Positions 24,906 to 37,838 of a DNA stretch of 64,000 nucleotides are shown here, in pieces. Made by a program: the position numbers and the translations under genes. Below the pieces are notes generated by a model, which was given only the letters and a program-made list of their open reading frames with translations, was not told the origin of the DNA and did no database searches. The DNA comes from Paragordius varius. Taxonomy: Eukaryota; Nematomorpha. Location: contig OZ176053.1 of assembly GCA_964247055.1 (NCBI GenBank), positions 1,674,001 through 1,738,000 of the forward strand, given 5' to 3'. The first letter of the stretch is position 1, and every line of letters starts with the position of its first letter.

Positions 24906-25659
24906 AATCATTTTTAAATATCTTATTAGATATCGAACGTAAAACTAAAAAAATCTAAAAGGATAAATTAAGTATTTTTTTTAAAGACTTATTCAAGTCG
25001 AGTAAATCTGTTTTACTAAGTCAGTCAATCTTAATTAGCATATGCAGGTAAAAAAAGCTGTCTTAAATATAATCCATGTCAATATTTTTTGTAGCAATGA
25101 GCCTTTCTGGCTTTATATTACATTTATCACATGCCTTAAGTTTTGTTAGATAAATTAAATTTTTTTTGAGAAACCAATTCAGATTGTTCTTAACTTTCAC
25201 AAGACTGATTTAAACATATGATACAAAATGATATAAGTAATATGGTAAATAACACCAAATGGTTAAAACTAAATTTTTTACCCATAATTTTAACACTTTT
25301 TTTCCAATTTTTTGGACATTTTTTATACCTAACGCTGGTGTATATTCAAAGAAGAAAGCAAAAAGTTAATAGATTTGGATATGGCCACGTAAAACAAATA
25401 ATAAATTTGACTGATCAGGCTTGAAAAAAACCATATAGAACTGCAAGTTAGGTGGTTCATCCTCTATCCACTAGTTAAATGTATACAAGTGCGTGGACTC
25501 TGTTTAAAACTAAATTAAAATGGCGTGTCAAAGTTTATATATTCCTTATAGTAGCACAACGATCGTGTAGGAAGTTCTTATTTGTTAATAATAGCAATAT
25601 TTATTTTTTCTGAGATTAAGCACTCTGTTATTAATTTATATATTACTTATGCTAATATC

Positions 25660-25985
25660 ACTTGTATTTGTTGTATATTATATCATTAAGTTTCTGATTC
25701 TGCTTAATATATCCATCCACACCAAACTATCCTACTTTGGTCACATTATGAGATGTAACTCATTGGAAAAATCCTTGATTTGGGTAATGTTAGTACATAC
25801 AAAAGGGCGGGAGAATAATAAGGTAAATGGACAATATTTTAAAAGAAAGCAATGCAACCTTGGCAGAACTCAACATTAATATTAAAAATAGAAATCTATG
25901 AAGAATTTTTATTTTCAATATTGCAAAGATCGACCTCAACTCTAGCCTTACATCCATCCATCCATTTACATAATTTATTATAAAG
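25660..25985 (+). mobile_element. LINE ORF2 3'-end relic
   Basis: The best-preserved copy. One plus-strand frame reads LSYFGHIMRCNSLEKSLIW, then a GREN region and the NLGRTQH segment; the tail RSFIYSIAK is in another frame. The motif order matches the extreme C terminus of non-LTR retrotransposon polyproteins. It has stops and shifts and is inactive. Confidence 0.6.
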
Positions 25986-26110
25986 CGCAAGGTAAATATT
26001 TTGGGTTTTATGTATTGTTTATCTTGAATTATACGAATTTATGCACCATCCCATTTGTATTATTGTAAAAAATTTAACTGGAAAAACTTTTTTGTTTATA
26101 GGAAAAAAAA

Positions 26111-28201
26111 TTATTTTTCTTGATCTAAACCGAAATCTCCACTATTTCCTGAAGAGGAAGATTCTGGATTTGGTGATCTGATTTCGCTAGCATTCAAATT
26201 CAATTCATGATTTTCATAGCCCCATATTATCGAATTACATATGGCAGGATTCATATTTTGTAAATTTATTGTTTCACCATTGTATGCACAAGTACCAATT
26301 AGAGTTAGGCCAGTTTTAAGGCTTATATCACATAAAACATGGGAACAACTTAAAGGGTTGCCTAAAAAACAACAAAAAATACAGTAAACATGAGATTATA
26401 CAGACAAAACGTAAAAAGGAAGACAGATGTTTTTTTCAAAAAAAGAAAATTATATATTTCAAATATTAATTTTTTTATATTGCGCCACATCATTTTGGGT
26501 GCCAAATAAGGGATAGACCAAATTATTCAAAATTCAAAATTGTAATTAAATAGTTTATGCATTTAAACAAGGTTTAAAAAGTATTGTTGTCTATTTTAAA
26601 GAAAATATCTTCTTAAAATTTTTCCGTTTTGTTCGTATAATTTCAATTTTTACTGTATATTTTTAAAAAATATTTTTTGTTTGAAAATATGATATGTGTA
26701 ATTTGGAATTGCATATAAAAAACAGACCTGTCAAATCTATTTCCACACTGGGAACAGCGGTATGCGCAATAACTGTTGTAATATTATTATTACTTAAATC
26801 TATGGTTTGGATATTTTTCAGTTTTGTAAAATCATTCAAATCTAAATAATTTATCGCATTTCCGGCGAGCCGAATTATTTGCAATGATGTACTTAGGCCT
26901 AAAGAAGATATATTACGAATCCGGTTGTAATCCAAATTAATTTCTTTTATCTGGTTTAAATTGGAAACATCTAAAGTTACGAATTTATTTCTGGATAATT
27001 CTAAGACCTCCAAATTTTTAAGTGTAGGCAAAGTGGTTAAATTTATTTCTCGAATATGATTATTATTTAAATACAATGATTTTAATTTGGATAGTTTCTC
27101 AGTATTTTTAACTGGAGGTATATTAATGTACGTAATACTATTGGAATCCAAATTTACGGTTTCTAAATTTTTACAATCGCTTATTTCGTCTATGAAATTA
27201 TGGTTTTTATCGCTTCCAATCATATTTCTTTCAAGGCTCAAATGTTTTAAATTTTTACTCTTTAAATTACAAATATTTTTCGGGAAGGAAAGAAGCATGT
27301 TATCGTCAAACGACAGGGATTCAATCTTAGGTGGGAGAAAGTTCAAATTTTTGATTTTTTGAAGATTAGTTCCAATACATAAGTCAGTTAGTTGGCTAAA
27401 GGCTTGAAGGAATACATAGGACTCGTCGATATCCACAATTTTCGGAGATAGAAAATGCAAACTCTCCAGGTTTGTGCATTCTATTTTTTTTAACTCCCTC
27501 AGCTCAAGCAAACTCAATAGTATGAGTTGTTTAAGAGCTTTATTTTTTAATACACCACGAGTTTGGCTAAGGAATGGCATCTTAAAGTTCAAAAAACTTA
27601 ACTGATTTAATGCATTAAACTTGCTCCAATCCAATCGGCGTATGCGATCCAAATCTAACCAAAGTGATTTTATGGGTAAATTTTTGATTTGATTAACAAT
27701 CGCATAGACCATCGTTTCATTAACTTTAGCATTCAAATCGTAATCTGTAATTTCCAAGTGGTTTAAATAGCTTAATCTGCCAAACAAATTAGTGTTTTTG
27801 GCTAAATCAATCCATCTAACTTGAATTAGGGAGAGAGCGCTTATTCTGACCATATCATTCACCTGGATATTCTCAAAAGATAGCTTTGTAAATTTAGACT
27901 CAATGATAATTAGAGAAATATTGAGGATAGACTGAATACCCTCTCCGCCAGTATAATTGGCAAAAATACTTTCAAGGTTTGAAAAATCAATATCGTCCAA
28001 ACCATTACATTTAACTGAAGTTTTGATAGCCAAAGGATTAGCTATGGGTTCTTTGAATGGTTCACACATGCATTTGGGAATAAAATTATGTAAGGTAAAA
28101 CATAATTTCTCTATTCCGCCATCTTTTAAAGCTGAAGTTGTAGCCGCCAAGCATAAGGAGCACAAAACTCCAATAATAATACAGATATATCTTGAAGTCA
28201 T
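26111..28201 (-). CDS. Secreted LRR protein, copy D (574 aa, two exons)
   Basis: CDS = complement(join(26111..26361,26728..28201)), with a 366-bp phase-1 intron and an open frame. The signal peptide ends near AATTSA. LRRNT, about a dozen LRRs (LKHLSLERNMI, LKSLYLNNNHI, IQTIDLSNNNI) and the exon 2 LRRCT follow. The tail ends GLDQEK, where the other copies have GLDEEK, and exon 2 has NPAICN in place of NAAICN. The second half of exon 1 and the intron are almost identical to copy F, whose exon 1 is broken. The 3' flank was replaced at about 26040, so the distal poly(A) signal seen in sisters is gone. Whether D still makes a normal mRNA is uncertain. Confidence 0.88.
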
Positions 28202-30535
28202 TATTAATTTAAAAAAAAATAATTTTATCTCTCCGAAAAAGAAAAAAAAATTTATATAATTTTTTATACCTTTATTTAAATGTTAAATCTGCTAATAAAA
28301 TTGTTTGTTATTATACTCAGCATATTTTTTATTGCTATTTTTTACGCTATTCGATTGAATTCTACGAATTTTAACTCTAAAATCGTAAGAAATACATTCA
28401 TTACCTTTATACGTAAAAACTCGTTGATATGAACCTTATATTATCTTCGAATTACATTGTTATCTTAATTTAGGGGATATTTTTATACAAATATAATATA
28501 ATTTACTTATATTTGCTGTTGGTAATACAGTATGCATTTTAATGTTTGCTTATTTCAAACTATAGTAAGGGCAATTTGCAACATACTAGTGTATGGAAAA
28601 AACAGCAAAATATTGAATAAACAATTATTTCCTTTCTTTCCAATATGATCATTTTTAAATATTTTATTAGATTTTAAACATAAAACTAAAAAAAATCTAA
28701 AATAATATATAAAGTATTTATTTTAGAGACTTCTTTAGCAAGTCTAGGGAATTTGTTTGACTAAGATCAATCTAAATTAGCATTAGATAAAAAATGTTAT
28801 CTTTTATATATAATACTTGTTAATTTTTTTTGTAATAATGAGCCTTTCTTTCTCTATATTACATGTTATCTTTTAAATCATAGTGTGAAACGAGTTGAAT
28901 TCAGTGGCTTAAGTTTTGTTAGAAAAATTAGAATTTTTTAGAGAAACCAAGTCAGATTGTTTTTACTTTGTTAATATGACACTGATATAAACATACGATA
29001 CAAAATGATATATGAGCATATGGTAAATAACAAATGGTTAAAATGAAATTTTTTACCTAAGATTTTGACACTCTTTTTTCCATTTAGGATTATACCACCT
29101 AACGCTGGTGTATATTCAAAGAAGAAAGCAAAATTTTAATAGATTTGGATACGGCCACGCGAAACTAAACAGCCGAATAATTAATTTAAGATTAGGCTTA
29201 AAAAAAACCCTAGAAAATAGAAGTTAAGTGGTTCATTTATCCACTAGTTAAATGTAAACAGGTGCGCAGGCTTTGTTTAAAACTAAATTAAAATGGCGTG
29301 TTCCAAGTTCTATCTAATGAATATTTCTTATATTAGCATAACCTTGTAGGAAATTTTTATTTTTTTAAAATAGCAATATTTATTTTTTCTGAGATTGTGC
29401 ACTCAGTTATTAATTTATATATTACTTATGCCAATATCACTTGGTCCTTTTTGTATATTATATCATAGAGTTTCTGTTTCTGCTTAATATATGCATCCAC
29501 ACCAAACTATCCTACTTTGGCCACATTATGAGATCTAATCATTGGAAAAGTCTATTTGGGTAATGTTAGCTCACACACAAAAGGGCGGGAGAATAATGAG
29601 GTGGATGGACAATATTCTAAAAGAAAGCAATGCAACCTTGGCAGAACTCAACATTAAAACTAAAAATAGCAATCTATGAAGAAGTTTTATTTACAGTATT
29701 GCAAAGATCGACCTCAAATGTAGCGCTACATCCAATCCATTTACATAATTTATTATAAAGCGCAAGATAATATTGGATTTTATTGTTTATTTTTTATCTT
29801 GAATTATACGAATTTGTACCCTTCATCAAGGATGGGAGCCATTGTTTATGCAAAAACACTTGGCTTTTTAAAACCGTTTCGCACCTATAAACGGTTTTAT
29901 TGTGTTTTAAATTTTTATCGTACATATTTTTAAATCAGAAAAAGTAGCATACAATACTTTATTGGTTATATTTTAGCTAAATAATCATATATAAAACTAT
30001 AAAAAAAGTTTGAACTGGAAAAATTTCTTATGTATAGAATCAAACCATTTTATAAAGAAATTAGCAGATCTTTACTATAAAAAAATATTTAAAATCAACC
30101 GTTAATAAATCTTATTTATACAAGTAATAGTTTTAACTGGTCTGGTTTTATGAAAATTGTGCAATTCTTCCCCTTGTATGCTCATGCACCAAAGCATATA
30201 TTACCAAATAAATTTCAAATATTTTTAACAGAAATAATAATTTATATCAAGCTGCGATAATTTTAACATGAAATAGCGAACGCATGTTCAATTTATCAAA
30301 TTTATGGCAAAGATAATTTTTTAAAGTTATTAATATTATTACAAATCGATATTTTGTGTGTTTTATTATTTAAAATGTATTCCACAGCTGTTTGGATATT
30401 TTACATTTGTTCCTCTTATATTATGACATTTGCCTCCCACTCTTATGGATAGCCTACTGAATGACGGCATTTTTAAATTTTTATAGATGAAAATTAACTC
30501 ATTAATAATTAAAATCTATTCATTGTAAAAAGAGA
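28202..30535. other. LRR D upstream flank and unit body
   Basis: LRR 5' flank (landmark at about 28425), unit body and LINE relic (29460-29760), then the short region that leads to the sulfotransferase 3' end. At 28871-28878 it has the uninterrupted TTTTAAAT site into which the hAT at 59297 inserted in the sister unit. It lacks the ~965-bp repeat. No intact ORF. Confidence 0.6.
29460..29760 (+). mobile_element. LINE ORF2 3'-end relic
   Basis: Same relic as 25660-25985, more decayed. The stretch NLAELN and the IYSIAKIDL region are still readable. Confidence 0.5.
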
Positions 30536-32351
30536 TCATTTATTATATTGTAGATATTGTAATACGTTGTCACATTTTTTGTTGATGTAAGAAATTTCCC
30601 TGGGCTTGAGCCTAATTTTCCAATCATGTAAATGTTCGGTGGGATTTTTACGATAAGTATTAAAACTTTCTTCAATCATTGCGTTGTGGGACCAAGTCGA
30701 TTTTATCAACCTTGGATTAGCGTTATAATTATTATTATATTGCTGATGACCATAAATAACCAATTTTGAATTTAAACTGTTTGATGGCAAATTCAAAAAT
30801 GTTAAAATTTTTGCCATAATAAGTGTATCTTGTGTCACCAAGTCTTCATATTTTACAAGTTTAATAATATTTTTATGCGATAATAACTTATACGTATTGA
30901 GATCATTGGACATGGTAGAACATAATTTCTTAACCATAGTCTGAAATGGATTTATAGTATTCCAATGTAATTTAATGCGGCTTGATATAATCGCTCTTGG
31001 GTCTCGAACCAGGAAGACATAAGAAAATTGAGTATCTCGAACTAATATGATATAATGTTTTGGGATAAATTAGATATTATCCTTTAAATAAATATTTTTT
31101 AATAAAAAAAGATTTTTTAAATATATGAGATTTGGCTTTTAGGGAAAGCTAAAACTAAAAAGGAGTTATATCTGTTTTTATAAAATTGAACAAAACTCAA
31201 AAATTTTGTAGAACCGCTTTAAGCCTAAAAAGACGATTTCGAACCGTTTTCAAAACTGGTACCGCGGTCATAATCATTGAGCATACATTAGATTTTTTTC
31301 GAAATATTAGCAGACAATAATGATTTATGCCTTAAATATTAATATTTTAAATATTTTGTAGCATCACACTCCAGGATATGTGTAAATTATAAATATTTCA
31401 ACCAAAATTAGTACCATATAACGAAAAACCATGGAATTAGGACCAATTTATCCCCGCAAAGTATTAAAAGTCAGAACAAATTGCCGCAGAAATATTTTAT
31501 GACTAAATCGAACCGGAACTGAAAACTAAAATATTCACCTCCCTATATACTGTTTGACATTAAAAATCCAGACTTTTAAAAGTTACCGTGTAGGACTAGT
31601 TGTTTCGGAATTTACTTAAATTCACCCTTAATTAATTGAAGGTCAACAATGCGGAAAAAAATAACTAATCGGTAAATTAGGGTCAGGAATAGTGTTGATC
31701 GAAGAATTTAATTTTTATGCTCGGAAGGTTTATTATTTTCTAACCTGGTTTTTTATTGATATGTTGGGATATCCTATTATAAAATTTTTACCAGCATGTG
31801 TTATAATAAATGTGACTTTTTTATTACTTTTGCCATAACTTTTTTTAATTTATAAAATAAAGTACATAAATAAGGCTAATTAAATTAAACTTTCAGAAGA
31901 TATTGAGAGGTAGGTTGATAGAGGTCCGCGGACAAACTTAAATATTTTTGTCGGGTATTTGAGACACAGTTGTTGAAAAGTGTATTTTGTCATGAGGGAA
32001 AATTTGTCCCTTGTCAAACAATGCGGATTGGTACAATTTAAGTAATTTTGTATGGTACGACTTCGAGGTAAGATAAAGTATTTGTAATTTAGGGCAAAAT
32101 TAAGCCATCTTATGTCAGATAAGTAATTGATGTCACATTGAATAAGGGCTTGCATGAGTCCTATTATAAGTGTTTGTAAATGGGCTTTTAGGTAGGCAGC
32201 ATCGATGTTCCCATCTATTTTATTGTGGTAAAAATTGGTTGGTTCATGAATGTATATACTATCTAAGTAAGTGTCCAACTTTTTAGCCAGAAGTGTTGTA
32301 CCTCCGCGCAATATCCATATATTATGATGGCGTTTTTTCTCTTCGATGTTT
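30536..32351 (-). pseudogene. Carbohydrate sulfotransferase copy b, one early frameshift
   Basis: The exons are complement(join(30536..31035,31891..32351)), with an 855-bp intron. The last exon is fully open: FSYVFLVRDPRAIISSR (3'-PSB), the KYEDL region, the WSHNAM region and the C-terminal HLHDWKIRL to CDNVLQYLQYNK, typical of the CHST1/2/4/6 kind of Golgi sulfotransferase using PAPS. It has two extra residues in QQYNNNYNANPRL. The 5'-PSB exon reads RGGTTLLAKKLDTY. One base is missing at about 32311, just before this motif: where copies c and d have ATATATG before the Arg codon, b reads ATATTG. The N-terminal part of the exon is thus out of frame. The acceptor before the last exon reads CGAG where d has CCAG. 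It is probably inactive unless transcribed from an internal start. Confidence 0.78.
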
Positions 32352-32643
32352 CTAAGAAAAACATAAAATAAATTATGGGCGTTAAATACAGAAAAACATT
32401 TCTAAATTATGATTTAAACAAACTTATTTGCGCGTATATATATTAATAATAATTGATCAATTGTTTAATATAAATATATATATTAAATTTTCCTGAAAAA
32501 TACTCTTTTAATGAGACTTTCTAGGACGTCGCAAAATGACAAAAGCAAGAATTTTGGCTAAAACAAATTGTCATAATTAGAGGAGCAAAAATTTAATGGC
32601 AGTGATCTTTAATTTTTTTTTGTTTTATAACGTAAAGTAAGGA

Positions 32644-33049
32644 ATGTCAAGCAGTGGCGTACCGAACATTTGCGGCGCCCGGGGCATAAAAGTTTTATGG
32701 CGCCCCTCCCCCTTTTTTTAAAAGCCAATAAAACAATTTTGTAAAAAAAATATAAACGTTGTAACCTAAACACCATAGATAAGACAACACAGTCATATAA
32801 ATTTTAAATCTATTAAATATATATATTTTCATGATACTAAATTTATTCAATGGTACTAATTAGGTGAATAATAGAGTATATATTATAGGGATTATAACCT
32901 AAATTTCTGAAAAATCTCATTTGAAAATTCTTATTATTTTTGCATAATTAAAATTTAATTTTAAAAACTTATTTAGGCGCCCCTAAATGACGGCGCCCGG
33001 GGCATGATGCACCCTCTTGCCCCCCCCTCGGTACGCCCCTGATGTCAAG
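32644..33049. mobile_element. 390-bp hAT-type MITE with perfect 8-bp TSD
   Basis: The element at 32652-33041 has terminal repeats CAGTGGCGTACCGA and, inverted, CAGGGGCGTACCGA. It is flanked by ATGTCAAG at 32644-32651 and 33042-33049. The sister spacer keeps the empty site with a single ATGTCAAG at 43432-43439. No ORF. The GC-rich ends (ggcgcccggggc) are repeated inverted inside. Length, CAG start and 8-bp duplication fit a non-autonomous hAT. Confidence 0.92.
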
Positions 33050-34254
33050 TACTTTTGAATAAAATTTTTCTTATATTTCAAATAAGAGTTTTATAGCGCA
33101 ATACTTAAAATGGTTTCAATACATCGCATAATTTATAAAATATTATTTCAACTGACCTAGGGTCGCTAACATTTGTATTGAAGACTTTTTATGAGTCTCA
33201 CTGTAACAAAACTAATCAATCATAACAAAAATTTAATTAAATTTTTTATATTCAGCACCCCTTAACTGGCACTTTGCGCGTGTATAAACCGCCTCCGCTT
33301 ACCCTACTTTCCAATCTAGTTTTATATTTGTCTAAACCAGCCTGATATTACCAGCCAAAATTTGTTTGGTATTGAACCAGGATATAAAAGAATATATATT
33401 ACTATTTTTTGGTGCGACATTATTTTTTAAAATTATTTATACATTGCAAATTCGTTATTAACGCTTCATGACTTTTGATTTTTTTGCCCCAATATAAATA
33501 TTGGATAGTTTATATGCCAGAGTTGAAATCTAATAAACTATTTTGAAAAAATTTAGCTAAAACTTAATTATCAAAAATTATTATCATGTATTAGATAAAA
33601 AAAGGATATAGTTTTTTCACAGTTTTGTGACTTCTAGAGTCTAAAATTCGGATCTTTGAAAAACAATTATAACGGCCGATTTTAAAATCAAAATATATTA
33701 AGTTTGCTCGTAAAATATAGCTTGAAAACTTTTTAAAGTTAATTATTAAAATTTTCCCATCATAATACACGTTATTAGCGATTTAAGAAATTTATAGATA
33801 AGGGCGGCAAAAAGTTTGAGATTTTCTTGGTCATGCTCATGCCCCTTTGGAATAAAGACTTTACAATAAAAGTCGAAAATTAAAATTTATATTTTTATCA
33901 TATACGCATTTTAGCTTTAAATAAATTTCATAATATATAATGCGTAATTCTCTCAATTTTGCTACGAAATGTATTACTCAAACTATTTGTAACGATATGA
34001 ATGTGTGGATTTCTTTTGTCTTGAGGTTGAACTCAAAAACTATTGTTATGTTGATACCAGGCGCATAAAATATTGTAATTATTGATCATAATTAATTTTT
34101 TATACTATTTACCAAAAGAAACGAGAATGCTTACGTGTATAATTTAACAAATTACTAGGTAAATATTGTAATTTCGATTTTTGAAACCATATAATTATTA
34201 TTTGATTAAAACATAAATGTCGAAAAATTATTTGTCCATTTTGTGCATTATAAA

Positions 34255-34527
34255 CAGAGGCGTAGCTTGCATTTCTGGCCCCCGCTGCATGAATTCCGTG
34301 ATGCGCCCCCTCCCCTTCCATTAATCCCTTGCATTTCAAAAAAATAATCAGATTCAAACTGTGGACATGACCGCTTATAAATGGGGGTGATTTTTTTATG
34401 TATTATTTAAAATTATAACTTTTAAAAACCTATTTTTTGAAAAAAAATTAAAATTTTTCAATCCCACGCCTCTTCAACTATGGCGGCCGGTGCAGCCCCC
34501 CTTTCCTCCCCCCTAGCTACGCCTCTC
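34255..34527. mobile_element. MITE-like element, AGGCGTAGCT family, copy 2
   Basis: 273 bp, bounded by CAGAGGCGTAGCT and AGCTACGCCTCTC. It is at the same unit position as 10831-11087 and 44635-44899, so it came with the duplicated spacer. Confidence 0.7.
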
Positions 34528-35285
34528 ATTAAAATTACTATAAAATAGATCTTGCTGCCACAAAAATCAAATGTTATGAGATATTATTGGTCATATCGGT
34601 TTTTATTTGGTTAAAATGATTATAAATCCACGTGTTCCTTTACATTTTTTTTATTAGTAACAATAATTGTTAAAGTACAAAAATTATAGTAATGCCTGAT
34701 TTCGTTTGCATTGAAATAGTGTAAACAGTAATAGAAAAGATAGACAATTTCAAATTCTAATTCCTAATAAATGTGTTGTCTTATATCTATGCAAACAAAT
34801 TCAGGATGACTGTATAAATATACAACTATTCAAATTTAAAATCTCAATGCTAACACACTGAGGAATTAGAATCCCTTTAACCAATTAAAATGCCATGCGA
34901 CCAATAATAAATTCCGTTAATAACATTAAAGTATGGGTAAATATACATTGCTAATATTTGTTTTGTTCCCAGATAGCACTTACCGGAAAGAGTTATGATT
35001 GGGTTAAGTGGCGCATAAAATATATTTTTTAGCCAAAAATTGATTTTTTCTGTAAATGGCATCCGGCAAATTTACTAGCAATGAATTGTACTCTCTACTG
35101 TAGTTTTAACTTTTTAACACTAAATGCGATCCTTGTTAATTAGAAACTATGAGTACAATTAGTTAACACCTTGTTTTTGCATTTATTTAGCAGCCATATA
35201 TATATAAATCTAATTCCAACACCATCCCATTTGTATTATTGTAAAAAATTTAACTGGAAAACTTTATGGTTTATAGGAAAAAAAA

Positions 35286-37381
35286 TTATTTTTCTTCATC
35301 TAAACCGAAATCTCCACTATTTCCTGAAGAGGAAGATTCTGGATTTGGTGATCTGGTTTCGCTAGCATTCAATTTCAATTCATGATTTTCATAGCCCCAT
35401 ATTATTGAATTACATATGGCAGCATTCATTTTTTGTAAATTTATCGTTTCACCATTGTATGCACAAGTACCAATCAGAGTTAGACCAGTTTTAAGGCTTA
35501 TATCACATAAAACATGGGAACAACTTAAAGGGTTTCCTAAAATAACAACAAAAAATACACTAAACATGAAATTATATAGTCATAACATAATAAGGAAGAC
35601 AGATGTTTTTTTTAAAAAAGACAATTATATATTTTAAATATTTATTTTTTAATAAATAGCCTTATCATTTAAGTTGCTAAATAAAGGATAGACTAAAATA
35701 TACAAAATTTAAAATTGTAATTAAATAGTTTATGCAGTTAAACAAGGTTTAAAAAGTATCGTTGTCTATTTTAAAGAAAATATCTCCTCAAAATTTTTAC
35801 GTTTTGTTTGTATAATTTTAATTTTTACTGTATATTTTAAATATAAATTTTGCTTTGAACAAAATGAGATGTGTTATTTGGGCATCGCATATAAAAAATA
35901 TCAAATAGAGACCTGTTAAATCTATTTCTACACTGGGAATAGCGGTAGGCGCAAAAACTCTTGTAATATTATTATTACTTAAATCTATGGTTTGGATATT
36001 TTTCAGTATTTCAAAATCATTTAAATCTAAATAATTTATCGAATTTCCAGAGAGCCGAATTATTTGCAATGATGGACTTAGTCGTAAAGAAGATATATTA
36101 CGAATCTGGTTGTAATTCAAATTAATTTCATTTATCTGGTTCAAATTGGAAACATCTAAAGTTACCAACTTATTTCTGGATAATTCTAAGATCTCCAAAT
36201 TTTTAAGTGTAGGCAAAGTGGTTAAATTTATTTCTCCAATATGATTATTATTTAAATACAATGTTTTCAATTTGGATAGTGCATCAGCATTTTTAGCTAG
36301 AGTTGTGTTAATGTACGTAATACTATTGGAATCCAAATTTACGGTTTCTAAATTTTTGCAATCGCTTATTTCGCTATAAAGTTATCGTTTTTATCGCTTC
36401 CAATCATATTTCTTTCAAGGCTTAAATGTTTTAAATTTTTACTGTTTAAATTACAAATATTCTTCGGAAAGGAAATTAGCATGTTATCTTCAAACGACAG
36501 GGAATCAATCTTAGGTGGGAGAAAGTTCAAATTTTTGAATTTTTGAAGATTAGTTCCAATATACAAGTCAGTTAGTTGGCTAAAGGCTTGAGGGAATACA
36601 TAGGACTCGTCGATATCCACAATTTTCGAAGATAGAAAATGCAAACTCTCCAGGTTTGTGCATTCTATTTTTTTTAACTCCCTCAGCTCAAGCAAACTCA
36701 ATAGTATGAGTTGTTTAAGAGCTTTATTTTTTAATACACCACGAGTTTGGCTAAGGAATGGCATCTTAAAGTTCAAAAAACTTAACTGATTTAACGCATT
36801 AAACCTGGCCCAATCCAATCGATGTATGTGATCCAAATCTAACCAAAGTGATTTTATGGGTAAATTTTTGATTTGATTAACAATCGCATAGACCATCGTT
36901 TCATTAACTTTAGCATTCAAATCGTAATCTGTAATTTCCAGTGGTTTAAATAGCTTAATCTGCCAAACAAATTAGTGTTTTTCGCATCAATCCATCTAAC
37001 TTGAATTAGGGAGAGAGCGCTTATTCTGACCATATCATTCGCCTCGATATTCTCAAAAGATAGTTTTGTAAATTTAGACTCAATAATAATTAGAGAAATA
37101 TTAAGGATAGACTGATTACCGTCTCCGCCAGTATAATTGGCAAAAATACTTTCTAGGTTTGAAAAATCAATATCGTCCAAACCATTACATTTAACTGAAG
37201 TTTTGATAGCCAAAATGTTAGCTATGGGTTCTTTGAATGGTTCACACATGCATTTGGGAATAAAATTGTTCAAGGTAAAACATAATTTCTCTATCCCGCC
37301 ATCTTTTAAAGCTGTGCCTTGAGCCGTCAGGGATAAGGAGTACAAAACTCCAATAATAATACAGATATATCTTGAAGTCAT
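35286..37381 (-). pseudogene. Secreted LRR protein, copy E, two frameshifts
   Basis: The exons are complement(join(35286..35536,35913..37381)). Two single-base losses break exon 1: near 36940 (tttccagtgg, where sisters have tttccaagtgg) and near 36373 (ttcgctataaa, where sisters have ttcgtctataaa). An in-frame loss of one residue (WIDAKN for WIDLAKN) is near 36985. Signal peptide, LRRNT, LRR blocks, splice sites and LRRCT are otherwise kept. The start (LAIKTSVKCNGLDD, FANYTGGDGN) resembles G, the middle (LDHIHRLDWAR) resembles C, and the end (YLNNNHIGEINL, EILKNIQTIDL) again resembles G. Exon 2 has small changes (LKMNAAIC-like region, ELKLNASET). Confidence 0.85.
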
Positions 37382-37710
37382 TATTAATTTGAAAAAAAAT
37401 TATATCTCTCCGAAAACGAAAATTAATTTTATATAATTTTTATCGACTGATTTTATATTACCTTTATTTAAGTGTTAAATCTGCTAATAAAATTGTTTGT
37501 TATTATACTCAGCATATTTTTTATTGCTATTTTTTACGCAATTCGATTGAATTCTACGAATTTTAACTCTAAAATCGTAAGAAATACATTCATTACCTTT
37601 ATACGTAAAAACTCGTTGATATGAACCTTATATTATCTTCGAATTACATTGTTATCTTAGTTTAGGGGATATTTTTGTACAAATATAATATTATTACGTA
37701 TATTTGCTGT

Positions 37711-37838
37711 AGGCATATAATATGATAATCATTTTAAGGCACACAAGTATAATATTAATCACGGGTTGCCCACCAACACACAAAAAGCTTCACGGGCCAC
37801 ATTTTTGACTCAAAAAAATCGGCGGATTGAATACGATA
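37711..37838. mobile_element. Short repeat relic, perhaps a DNA-transposon end
   Basis: The same ~125-bp block as 24780-24905, with an extra ggcacac. It occurs in these two units only, which links the E unit to the unit deleted between C and D. Confidence 0.3.

Larger units (their letters stand above)
23953..26110. other. Deleted-unit scar: remains of a unit that lost both genes
   Basis: From 23953 to about 24480 the sequence follows the unit to the point just left of a sulfotransferase 3' exon (compare 30320-30345). It then jumps within a few bases (attattat microhomology) into an LRR 5' flank (24481-24790, compare 37395-37700). Sulfotransferase, spacer and LRR gene are all missing. The flank runs on through a LINE relic to a second jump at about 26040, straight into the 3' flank of LRR D (compare 35220). 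Confidence 0.75.
32352..35285. other. Spacer between sulfotransferase b and LRR E
   Basis: A type-2 spacer like 43430-45667. Relative to copies c and d it lacks about 0.8 kb near its left end (the block matching 42240-43380). It contains MITEs at 32652-33041 and 34255-34527. No first exon for the sulfotransferase could be found. Confidence 0.55.
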
